Positions 44,262 to 53,900 of a stretch of DNA of 64,000 nt are shown here, one piece after another; the first letter of the stretch is position 1, and the number at the start of each line of letters is the position of its first letter. Below the pieces are notes generated by a model, which was given only the letters and a program-made list of their open reading frames with translations, did no database searches and was not told where the DNA came from. Origin of the DNA: CAZSAK01 sp964605155. GTDB taxonomy: Bacteria; Pseudomonadota; Gammaproteobacteria; SZUA-140. The position numbers and the translations under genes are program-made. The DNA lies in NCBI GenBank assembly GCA_964605155.1, contig CAZSAK010000007.1, forward strand, positions 1 to 64,000. Direction: 5' to 3'.

Positions 44262-45095
44262 ATGATTTCCAGGTCTTCACATCTGGCACACAGTTCTCGG
44301 GAACGCCTGGCTCAAATCAGCCATCATTTCCTGAGTGACGACACGCCGCCTGTTACACCAACCACAACACAGACAAATACTGGCTCACACGCCATTACCG
44401 GAAACGACCAGGGAAATCCCGCGCAACCATATATATTGCCGGTACTCATGAATCCGCTGCTTGAATTTCATTTTCCCGTGTACGCGCTGTCGCAGGCCCT
44501 GCTGGGGTACAAGACCTCATCGGCTGTCATCCTGGTTGAGGGCGAGATGCAATCCTCGACCAGCAGTACCGTCTTCACCCCGCACAAACATACCGGGCAG
44601 GCAATAGATCAATGCCTGATCACTGACCTGTTACAGCAAGGCCGGCAACACGGTCCGGACATCTGCCTGATCCCGGTGGCTGCCATCAACTCACCTTGCG
44701 TGATCGCCTCCCGCAGAGTGCTGATCCCGGTGCAGGCTACGCTGAACGGGATACGGTCCGCCTATCTCCAGCTTAAACGTCTGGCCTCAGTGGAACAGAA
44801 TATCGATACAGGTGTTATCATCGTCGACAGCGAGGATCCGGCATGGGCGCGGCGGTGCTTCGACAAACTCGCCGCGGGCGCGATAACGTTTCTCGATCAA
44901 ACCATCACCAGTTACGGCTATCTGCCTGACCGTATCTATCCGGATAAGGTACATAACCTGCTGCTGGATTACCTACAGAACATCCCGTCCGAGATCGTGG
45001 AAACCGCCGACATGATCCTCGCCGACCTGGAACAATACCGGCAAACCGGTACGAAACAGGTCGAAGAAGACACGCCAGAATCGTCTCCAGGTTAA
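44262..45095 (+). CDS. P-loop-less FlhG/MinD-like protein
   Basis: 277 residues, not matched to a named family. A polar N-terminal 60 residues begins with a short basic stretch. The C-terminal half, ASRRVLIPVQATLNGIRSAY, QLKRLASVEQNIDTGVIIVD and CFDKLAAGAITFLDQ..., follows the pattern of the second half of MinD/FlhG (disposable strand, iK helix, FxkLa helix, GylP). There is no GKT phosphate loop, so I infer a degenerate, non-ATP-binding paralogue. It lies 13 nt after the ParA gene and 2 nt before the next gene, and is a likely partner of that ATPase. Confidence 0.75.
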   Translation: MISRSSHLAHSSRERLAQISHHFLSDDTPPVTPTTTQTNTGSHAITGNDQGNPAQPYILPVLMNPLLEFHFPVYALSQALLGYKTSSAVILVEGEMQSSTSSTVFTPHKHTGQAIDQCLITDLLQQGRQHGPDICLIPVAAINSPCVIASRRVLIPVQATLNGIRSAYLQLKRLASVEQNIDTGVIIVDSEDPAWARRCFDKLAAGAITFLDQTITSYGYLPDRIYPDKVHNLLLDYLQNIPSEIVETADMILADLEQYRQTGTKQVEEDTPESSPG

Positions 45096-45097
45096 CC

Positions 45098-45676
45098 ATG
45101 AGTATACAGATCCATTCCGTAACCCTTACATCAGACGAGCAATTGCATGAACTGATCGTACAGTCACTGGATAGGTTATTGGGAATGGACTATGAGGTCA
45201 TCGCGGCCAGACTACCCTTAGAGGGCAATCATATCCTGACTTTGGATTCAGACCATAACCCTGTAGTGATAGGTTATAGCCATAAAGATGGAAGACATGC
45301 ACTTCTCTCGGGTATCAGTGCGGTGGAAAAATTGATGGTAACTCGTGACTTGATCTGTCAATTATATCCACGCCTGTCTGAAGTCAGCACATCGGGCGAG
45401 GATATACTGACATCGGAAAACATACGGCTGATGATACTCATACCCGAATCGATACCCGGGTCACAATACCTCACAGGCGTGCTTTCTAATATAAGGGTAT
45501 TTACCTACCAAGCGCTGCAGATCGATAATGATATTGGCCTGTTGATCGAACCTGCAGCACAGCCTGCCACCACCATGAAATCATCTGAAACACCTGCACC
45601 GGGTACCTTGCCTGAATTTCGCATCGGAAAGGTCAATCTGAACGAAGAAGAAGAGCGATTTTTTCAGGAAATATAG
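45098..45676 (+). CDS. Unknown protein, third gene of the ParA operon
   Basis: 192 residues, no signal or membrane helix. Residues 40-145 show alternating strands and helices with LDSDHNPVVIGYSHKDGR then SGISAVEKLMVTRDL and IRLMILIPE, reminiscent of the core of PD-(D/E)XK nuclease-like folds (Asp, then V-V-I-x-Y-x-x-K), but without clear catalytic residues. This likeness is weak. A roughly 30-residue Pro/Thr-rich linker leads to a short acidic tail (LNEEEERFFQEI), which could be an interaction peptide. It starts 2 nt after the previous stop, so it is translated as part of the operon. Confidence 0.7.
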   Translation: MSIQIHSVTLTSDEQLHELIVQSLDRLLGMDYEVIAARLPLEGNHILTLDSDHNPVVIGYSHKDGRHALLSGISAVEKLMVTRDLICQLYPRLSEVSTSGEDILTSENIRLMILIPESIPGSQYLTGVLSNIRVFTYQALQIDNDIGLLIEPAAQPATTMKSSETPAPGTLPEFRIGKVNLNEEEERFFQEI

Positions 45677-45949
45677 GAAGTCCGCTTCCTGATGACTGGA
45701 CAGGTGATTATTACTATCCTGTAAATGATCGAAGGTATTCTCCCACCTGCCCACTATCAAGAAACCCATATAATCAATAATAATATTCTTGTATTTCAAT
45801 AACATATGTTAACAGAGGGACATTTGTAGCTCAATCCCGGCATATTTCAGATTCCTTATCATTAAACTCTGAAATTTTAATACTTTAGGCATCAATCAGA
45901 TCTGTCGATAAAGACACGAGTAGCTTAAATCACCCTTGAAGTCTTAATA

Positions 45950-48900
45950 ATGACGCAGAGTTCTCTACAAGTAGATGAGAAACGTGCTTTCCCAAGAATT
46001 CCGGTTAGCCTCCGTGGAGTATGTTGTTCGACTGGCTTGAGTCGGAATATTGAAGTTCGTAACTTTTGTATTGGTGGCATGTTCCTGTCTTATCAGGCTC
46101 CCAACAACCCTCCTTCTGAACAAGTGTTCACACCGCTGCAAGATGACGTGATCGAAATACACTGCTCAGTACCAACATCCAGTGGCACTACAGATGTGAA
46201 GTTTCAGGGTCGTGTGGTACGGACAGATGGGAATAGCGCAGGAATAGCCTTCATGAATCCTGATCCATCCTGCATACATCTGATACAGGAGTATGTAAAA
46301 AACGATCAATTAAAGCGGACACAACAACGTAAAGAGGATGTGCATCATATTAACAGTGCATTACTGGATGGTGTCAAGACAGATGAACTCATCCAGTCCT
46401 GCATCGCCATTGCCGAAGAAGATATTGATTCTATCATGGATGCATTACTGAATGATGTGTCTGAAAACCTGTTCAATATTGCAGGTGAAACCAGAGACAA
46501 TCTGAATCAAAGCTTGTACTTTGAAGCAATAGACGCGTGCAAGAAATACAGAGATAAATACATAAACGCCTTTCATACCCGGTATATGGATTTCCTGAAA
46601 ACTTTTTCGGGCAATCCATCCTCAACGAGTCAACACGAAGAAGTAATTGAATTGTCGGATATGTCATTATCGCTTGTTGATAATGAGGCACTGGATGACT
46701 GGATTGCCGTATCTGACATGGCAACCCGATCAGAAATGAAATATAAAGAACATCTGTATGGTATTGAACGCCGCCTTTCATTGTTATACGGCATAAATAT
46801 CGATAAGGAAAACAATCCGTATGGACCAGCCTCCTTCTGTTACGTGCTGAAAGATGTTGTCAATGAACTGAACCTGGAACCCAGGATTGCCCAGGTTTGG
46901 TACAGGATCTACAAAAATATTCTGGAAGACAGGCTCGGTCACCTGTATAAGAAGCTCAATACGCATCTAGTAGAAAATAATATATTACCTAAACTGAAGT
47001 TTCGTGTAATACAAGATAATAATCCTGACTCTTCCAGTCATGGCGCAAGGGATGGCCGCAATCAAGGTCAACAATCAACGTCGAATAATACTGATGAAAC
47101 ATGCAAGCAGGGTCATGAATCAAGTGCACATACAAGTTATGGGAATCCAAATACCCATGGTCAAAATACACAACGGAATTATCCTGGAATACAGTCACCT
47201 TCTGAAGATAATATAAGCGCATCGAATAATTCACATGGTGCGCAGGATGTAGATAACCGGCAGGGCAGTACCGCCAGCCCTCCAATTGACAGCCATGATT
47301 TATATGGACTCATTCAATATCTGCAAAAATTACAACCAAAGTCTCCAATGCAGGAGTCATCTGATTCGGGGATGCCTGCAAACCTCTCCGGGCATGACAA
47401 AACTGAGAATACGGACTCCTCCTTACAGCCGATAAACGAACAATCACCGTTAAACAGCAACGAACTCATTTATGAGCTTACAAAAATCAGTACCGGCGAT
47501 TCCGCGAATATTATCTCCGGCCTGGTAAAAGAAGAGGTGTATTCTCAAATTTTATCGATATTGCCCACTCTGGTGAATAGTCCTGTAAACAGCAGGATTG
47601 ACAGCAATACCCGTAATATCCTTCAAACAACGGGAAACATCTATAATTCCCTGCTCAAGGATAATCTGATTTCAGGCAGTGTAAAACACTGGCTTGAAAA
47701 ACTTGAGATTCCAACGCTGAAAATGGCCATGGAGGATGAATCACTATTTTTTGATAAATCACATGTGGCCCGTCAATTCATCAATAAGCTATCTCAACTG
47801 GAACTCTATGGCGAAGATGGCCAGATTTCCGATAATTGTTCAATTAAAACAAAAATAGACAGTTTTCTCGAAAATATCACCAATAATGCAGAGATATCAT
47901 CTCAATCTTTCTCTGACATAATAGAGGAAATCGATAAGATGATTTCACTTCAGCAAAAGTCTTATATTGAGAACATAAAGGATGTCCTTGCTGAGTGCGG
48001 TAGCTACCAGGATAAAATTGATCAGGAGCAGTCTCTCAATCCTTCAGTTCAATCAGAACCAGTCCCGAATGACACATTAGCCGAATGGCGGAAGCGCGTT
48101 AGCAGAGTAATGGTGGGTGACTGGATATTGTTCAATGCAGACACACCAGATCCCAGGAAATTACGTATTAGCTGGATATCCAAAAACAAGGATAGATTTG
48201 TATTCACAAATATACGGGGTTGCAAGGAAACAATTCTGAATGCAGACGAACTGGCCCAGCATTTTCGTAACAAGACTGCAATCGTATTAAACAATGTAGG
48301 TGAAGCGACTTTTGACCGCGCCCAATTAAGTACATTACAAAATATACACCAGAATTTAATCTATAATAGTAGTCATGATCATCTTACCGGCCTGGTTAAC
48401 AGCCGGGAGTTTAAGAACATCATTACCCGTATATTGAAAAGCACTACAGATGGCCCGGTCGAACATGCAATTTGCTATATAAATATAGAGCACCTGAAAA
48501 CAATCAATAAGACATGTGGAACACATGCCGGCGACAGGTTGCTGATAGAATTAACCAACCTTATGAAGGTTACACTGCGTGACCGGGGGATAGTAGCGCG
48601 TATTGGCGGGAATAAGGTTGCAATATTCATGGCTGATCATACACCGGATGATGCGCTTGATATTATCAGGGAGCAATTGGAAATCATGAATGCATATGCC
48701 TTCTCCTGGGAAGGTAATCGCTACTCTATGGCATTCAGCATGGGTCTTGTCAATTTTGATTCATCCCATAGTGATGTATTGCAGTTGCTGCATGATGCGG
48801 AGACAGCTTGTCATATAGCCAGGGAAAAGGGACCAAACAAACTACATAAATCACATGTTGACGACGACGCCCTTTCAAAACATAAAAAAATAAAGGAATG

Positions 48901-49636
48901 GGCAACCCGCATCGATGAAATACTTGACAGTGGCAACCTGTACCTTCGCTATCAACCCATATTACCAACGAAATCGGATAGTAAACTGGGTAAACATGCC
49001 GAGATACTGCTTGGCTTGAATGATGAAGACGGAAAACCTATTTCACCGGAACACTATGTCCTGGCCGCTGAAAAACACGGACGTATGTCAAAAATAGACC
49101 GCTGGGTGATAAATAAAGTTCTGCAATGGATGGTCTCACATAACGATAAACTTGACAAAATCGGAAAGCTGGCGATTAATCTTTCTGGAGAATCGCTTAA
49201 TGACGTTTCCTTCGCATCCTTTATCACTGAACAGATAAAAAAGGCAAATATACCCGCTGATCGTCTCTGCTTTGAGATAACAGAAACCGCTGGAATCGAT
49301 AATCTTTCAGATGCAGTACAATTTATAGAGGATATAAAACTGTTGGGATGTTCCTTTTCATTGGATGACTTCGGCACCGGACTATCTTCCTACGCCTATC
49401 TGAAGAGCCTGCCAGTGGATTATCTCAAGATAGACGGGTCATTTATTAAAGACATCGAAAATAACCCTAGTGATATCGCTGTGGTCAAATCCATTACAGA
49501 AATTGGACATTTCATGGATAAAAAGATTATTGCTGAATGCGTTGAAACAAAAAGTACGATCAAGCTCCTGCAAGATATGGGAGTAGACTATGTACAGGGT
49601 TACGCAATTAAAAGGCCAGAGAAACTCGCTGGATAA
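45950..49636 (+). CDS. PilZ-DUF1631-GGDEF-EAL protein (cyclic-di-GMP signalling)
   Basis: 1228 residues. N-terminal PilZ domain (about 8-115; KRAFPRIPVS for R-x-x-R-like binding, NFCIGGMFL for D/N-x-S-x-x-G). DUF1631 regions span about 120-350 and 470-790, broken by a low-complexity Asn/Ser/Gln-rich stretch (about 360-470). Then comes a GGDEF domain whose motif is RIGGNKVAIF (about 885), i.e. degenerate. The EAL domain keeps the catalytic residues: AEILLGL for EAL (Glu1018), LAINLSGESL, FEITETAG, DDFGTGLSSYAYL, KIDGSF, IIAECVET and VQGYAI. It is probably a c-di-GMP phosphodiesterase with a pseudo-GGDEF regulatory domain. Separate from the ParA operon by 273 nt. Confidence 0.9.
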   Translation: MTQSSLQVDEKRAFPRIPVSLRGVCCSTGLSRNIEVRNFCIGGMFLSYQAPNNPPSEQVFTPLQDDVIEIHCSVPTSSGTTDVKFQGRVVRTDGNSAGIAFMNPDPSCIHLIQEYVKNDQLKRTQQRKEDVHHINSALLDGVKTDELIQSCIAIAEEDIDSIMDALLNDVSENLFNIAGETRDNLNQSLYFEAIDACKKYRDKYINAFHTRYMDFLKTFSGNPSSTSQHEEVIELSDMSLSLVDNEALDDWIAVSDMATRSEMKYKEHLYGIERRLSLLYGINIDKENNPYGPASFCYVLKDVVNELNLEPRIAQVWYRIYKNILEDRLGHLYKKLNTHLVENNILPKLKFRVIQDNNPDSSSHGARDGRNQGQQSTSNNTDETCKQGHESSAHTSYGNPNTHGQNTQRNYPGIQSPSEDNISASNNSHGAQDVDNRQGSTASPPIDSHDLYGLIQYLQKLQPKSPMQESSDSGMPANLSGHDKTENTDSSLQPINEQSPLNSNELIYELTKISTGDSANIISGLVKEEVYSQILSILPTLVNSPVNSRIDSNTRNILQTTGNIYNSLLKDNLISGSVKHWLEKLEIPTLKMAMEDESLFFDKSHVARQFINKLSQLELYGEDGQISDNCSIKTKIDSFLENITNNAEISSQSFSDIIEEIDKMISLQQKSYIENIKDVLAECGSYQDKIDQEQSLNPSVQSEPVPNDTLAEWRKRVSRVMVGDWILFNADTPDPRKLRISWISKNKDRFVFTNIRGCKETILNADELAQHFRNKTAIVLNNVGEATFDRAQLSTLQNIHQNLIYNSSHDHLTGLVNSREFKNIITRILKSTTDGPVEHAICYINIEHLKTINKTCGTHAGDRLLIELTNLMKVTLRDRGIVARIGGNKVAIFMADHTPDDALDIIREQLEIMNAYAFSWEGNRYSMAFSMGLVNFDSSHSDVLQLLHDAETACHIAREKGPNKLHKSHVDDDALSKHKKIKEWATRIDEILDSGNLYLRYQPILPTKSDSKLGKHAEILLGLNDEDGKPISPEHYVLAAEKHGRMSKIDRWVINKVLQWMVSHNDKLDKIGKLAINLSGESLNDVSFASFITEQIKKANIPADRLCFEITETAGIDNLSDAVQFIEDIKLLGCSFSLDDFGTGLSSYAYLKSLPVDYLKIDGSFIKDIENNPSDIAVVKSITEIGHFMDKKIIAECVETKSTIKLLQDMGVDYVQGYAIKRPEKLAG

Positions 49637-49838
49637 ATATACATTTCACAACTTACTATTCGATGACGATCAAAGTTCATTGATTGATCAATAAATATAA
49701 ACACCTTGTTTTATTAGTCCTTCCTGGTTTATCCCATTCCGCGGGTGCATAACTACCAAAGATAAGTGTACTTATCCCTTGATATTTTCACATCTTCTCA
49801 CGGCGTGAGTGTCATTGATACAACCTTGAATGCTAGTC

Positions 49839-50273
49839 TTATAGTTCCGCCTTGGCGCGTTTACCCTTGCCTTTGGTCTTTGGTGTGGCCGGATTCTTCA
49901 TTTCAAAGCGATGACCTTCAACCAGTTTTAGCAAATCAAATGAACTGATAATTCCAATAACCTGTTTATCTCGTGTTACGATTAGATGATGTATCTTATG
50001 ATTCCGCATGATACGGGCGGCGACCTGGACATTTTCATAATCCGGGATTGTATAAACATCGTTAGTCATAATATTCGAGATTGGCATGCCATCTTTTTCG
50101 GCGGCCACAAGATCAGATGCTGACACAACACCAAGAACCTCGTTTTCTGTAGATATCACCGGGATATTTCGCAGACGGTGCTTGGTCATTTTCTGTTTGA
50201 CTTGTCCAACTGTTTGGTGTGGTTGTGCAGTGATAACGCCCTCGCTCATCAGATCGCATACTTTAATGCTCAT
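49839..50273 (-). CDS. CBS-domain protein
   Basis: A 144-residue protein with two CBS motifs (VCDLMSEGVITAQPHQTVGQ... and ISNIMTNDVYTIPDYENVQ), forming a Bateman module that typically binds adenosine nucleotides, and a basic C-terminal tail (KTKGKGKRAKAEL) that may bind nucleic acid. Stand-alone CBS proteins are common regulators with unknown partners. A weakly conserved relative is the frameshifted gene at 15957-16414. Convergent with the EAL gene. Confidence 0.85.
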   Translation of the reverse strand: MSIKVCDLMSEGVITAQPHQTVGQVKQKMTKHRLRNIPVISTENEVLGVVSASDLVAAEKDGMPISNIMTNDVYTIPDYENVQVAARIMRNHKIHHLIVTRDKQVIGIISSFDLLKLVEGHRFEMKNPATPKTKGKGKRAKAEL

Positions 50274-50349
50274 ATTTTATTCCCTCGATATGATTATATA
50301 GATATTATAAATGATCATTTTATATACTTTGCCCCTATATAATCTATTT

Positions 50350-50445
50350 ATTGTCCACTTTTGAGGTGTCCGTGAAAACGGAGATGGCTCACTCTGACCC
50401 ATATTTTCACTATCTGACCCGGATTTTCCTTTCATTAGGACGCAT
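50350..50445. mobile_element. Possible IS21-like terminal remnant
   Basis: GTCCACTTTTGAGGTGTCC is followed by two tandem near-copies, TCTGACCCATATTTTC and TCTGACCCGGATTTTCC. IS21-family ends carry short repeated blocks of similar appearance. No transposase remains in either direction, so only a scar is proposed. It lies at the edge of the A+T-rich RHS/lipoprotein unit. Confidence 0.3.
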
Positions 50446-50461
50446 TTGAAGACTTTGTTGT

Positions 50462-50923
50462 TTATACCTTGCTTATCAAATACTCGTAATCTTCCACATT
50501 CAATCCTTTATTTTGATTATTTATGTCATCAAAAACCTTAACTATTATCGTATATTCTTCAAATAATTTACTATCCAAAATTTTTATTTCATAAAATAGC
50601 CTGTTATTAAATAATCTGTTAGATATTAAAACACCGACAACTCTAAATTTAATTCCTTTTGGTATCCGTTTTATAAAAATAACTTCTGGACCAGTAAAGC
50701 CAGGTTCGGGTGTGATGAAAACATAATCAACATGCTGTTTATAATTCGCATCAAATGTAACACCAATACCTAATAACTCTACTTTTGTTTTAAATTCCGC
50801 TCCTATTAATAATTTATACCGATCGTCATGGCTAACATTCTGATAGTCTTTAGGAGAACATCCTAATAAAAGTAAAAAACTAACATAGAAGCACATAAAT
50901 ATGATATATTTACAATTGTTCAT
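50462..50923 (-). CDS. A+T-rich lipoprotein downstream of the RHS gene
   Basis: 153 residues with a lipoprotein signal peptide (hydrophobic FMCFYVSFLLLL, lipobox LLGC-S, Cys about 22) and a beta-rich, hydrophilic mature part. No family recognised. It begins 20 nt after the RHS stop codon and is strikingly richer in A+T than the core genes, as are the last codons of the RHS gene. By position it could protect against the RHS tip (immunity) or anchor or process it; both are inference. Confidence 0.75.
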   Translation of the reverse strand: MNNCKYIIFMCFYVSFLLLLGCSPKDYQNVSHDDRYKLLIGAEFKTKVELLGIGVTFDANYKQHVDYVFITPEPGFTGPEVIFIKRIPKGIKFRVVGVLISNRLFNNRLFYEIKILDSKLFEEYTIIVKVFDDINNQNKGLNVEDYEYLISKV

Positions 50924-50943
50924 TCAATAAATCATCTAAAATT

Positions 50944-53900
50944 TTATAAGCAGGTTTTCCTGTATCTAGGAATATGCTGTAAACCTTCATACCCAAATAT
51001 CCTCTGTATACTATTTCCGATTTCGACACCCACGGAAAATACATATACTATCGGAATAGTAGGTATATTAATTAACGTATCTGGTATACCATATAGCGTA
51101 GCAGTTTCAACTAGTAAATCGTGGTAATATCCTGTTGTATGCCAAGCAGGGCCATAATCATCTAAATATCCGCCTATTTCTCCCTTACCTTCCGGCACAA
51201 TGGTCCCTGGACGTCCAACTTTATAAGGATGATCCTGCGGCCTAAACCAATCTAATCCCAATGAATCTATCCTGTTAACTGGATCATCCAATACATATCC
51301 ATATAGGTTTGCATCACCACCTCTAAAGCGTATCGGATCCTTCGATGTCCACCTTCCTATTTGGGTGTCATAATCTCTTGCCCCAAAGCGCACGAGTCCC
51401 GTATGTTGGTCATATATGCCTCCTGCAAATCCAAAGGGTTGAAACCCCGGGTTGGTATCATTCAGGATGTTCCCGAATTCGCCGTAATCCATACGTTGGG
51501 CAATTGATCCATCGTTAATATTAACGACCAATCGTGGCGATCCTAAATGATCAGATATGATGCGGTACGTAATACCTCCCTTGATCATATAGTCCGGCAC
51601 ATTACTTTTACTGCCGTAGACAAAACGGCTGTCGACATTGTTACTGCCGTCTAGCTCTGCAACAGGATTAAGCTGGTCCTGATATAGGAATCCTTGCGTC
51701 ATGGTGCCGTTGACCTTTTTACCGATGCGTCTGTTGTTACCATCAACGATATAGTCAATCGTCATATCACCAGGTAAGGAGACTCTGGTAAGGTTTCCGA
51801 ACTCGTCATAATTATATGATGTTGTAGCGGTCTGCGCTGTTTTAGTTAATAAATCACCATTGGCGTTATAGTTGTATACATTACCATTATAGGTGAGCAG
51901 TTTATCCTGACCATCATAGGTTGCGCTTATGGGACCTTCACTATTCGTTCCACCAATTCTGTTACTGTTACCATCATAGTTATAGACAGCTGTGGTAATC
52001 CCGTCTCTGTTGACCTCGATCAATCGGCCAGCTAAATCATAGGTATAATTAAAGGTCGAAGTTGTACCCTCGATGGTTTCCGTTAAAACCGTAATACGAC
52101 CCAGCTTGTCACGAGTATAGCTTGCGTTGTACAAACTTGTCCCACCATAGGTTGAATTCATACTCTGACGTTCACCAAAGCCGTTATAACTGTTACTGGT
52201 TGAGACACTTCCGAGACTCGTCCCTACAAGCAATCCATTTAGAGCATCACGATTCAATATGAGATTACCCGCCTGGGTGAGCAACCCATCGTTATCGTGG
52301 CTATAGGTAATTGAGCTCGCATTCACGCTGACCCCGCTGATCCAGAAATTGTTGTCATAACTTAGATCGACACTGCCTGAAACTGCACCTGACCAACTCT
52401 CTGTGGTTGGCAGCACACCATCGTATGTAAAATTCAGAACTTCACCACCCGGGTCATCGACCTGATTTAACCGGCCGGCAGAGTCATACGAATAATTCAC
52501 TGACCCTCGGGAGAATGTCGTACTCGAGAGACGTCCAAAAGTATCATAGCCAATATCTATGGCTCTACCATCGGGACGCGATATTTGTGTCAATTGCTTG
52601 TCAAGATTATAGGTGTATTGTGTGACTTCAGCACCCGTGCTGACAATCGGTGGTGTATAATCCTGTTCCAGATTCACAGGTATGTAATTGAATACATGTG
52701 CACTCCTTCCGGGTGGTGTAATGGAAGTGACGTTGCCATTGGCATCATAGGTATAATCAACAAAACGACCATCCGGTAACGTTCTATGCGTCACTCTGCC
52801 GGCTGCATCATAGTCGAATGAAATATTTCTCCCAAGCGGATCAGTGATATTATCCACAAATCCATTGAAATCATAACTCAGAGTAGTTGTTCGCGTGTCA
52901 GTTCCAATCCCGTCCGTGATAGAAGATAGACGGCCTCGTGCATCATAACTATATGATACGGGATTGAGGCCCAGTATAGATGTATCTTGTACTTTAAACT
53001 GGCCATCCACATTCATCACCGTTTGTCTGCCGAGTGGTGTCGTTTTGGTGATAGACAAATCTTGATTATCGAAAATGCTACTGAACGATCGACCGTTTAT
53101 CGTGACGATATCTTCCAAAACAAGATCATTCGCCGGCAGGATGTTACGTTCTCTATCCTCGGTCCTCGTCAAACCACTCGGTGTAGCGATGACCATTTCA
53201 CTCGTAATCGGTGCCTGAATACCCAATCTTGGATCGGGGCCTATTTGCGTAAAGACTGTGGATCCATCAGGATTCGTAATGAAAGTAGATCCATCGTTTA
53301 GTGAAATAGTTTCGGCCTGTGTACCATCTGGATTGATGGTCAATCTCCTCTGTCCCGTCACAGAGCGAGTGGGTGAAAATACCTTCTCTGTCGTATACGA
53401 GGTTAGATGGCCTAATGCGGACGTCATATCAACTTGACTTCCGAAGGGTATATCTGTTCGTTCCAGATCCCAACCACCTCCTGCAGCATTATCATCTTGT
53501 GTTAATCTTCCAAAGAGATCATATTGCATGTGGGATGAATTACCACGTGGATCTGTTAATGTTTCTAGTAGTCCGTCCTGTGAGTATGAAAAATCATAGT
53601 GCTCACCTGCCGGATTAGAAATCTGTGCCAGGTATCCGCCAGAAGATAACGTCAATAGAGTTCGCAAACCATCGGGGCTGATGATCGCTGAGGGTATATG
53701 CGTGCCTGGATCGCGCTCAATAAGCGTGGTGTTTCCATCACTATCCGTAATATCTGCTAGATAATTCTCTTGATATTCAAACTGATACAGTACCTCGCCA
53801 GTATAGGCATTCGTCGTGCTCACATGACGTCCATTTTGATCAAAATGGTATAACTTGTCGCCCTCTTTTGATGGGATAATGATTTCATTACCATCAAAAC

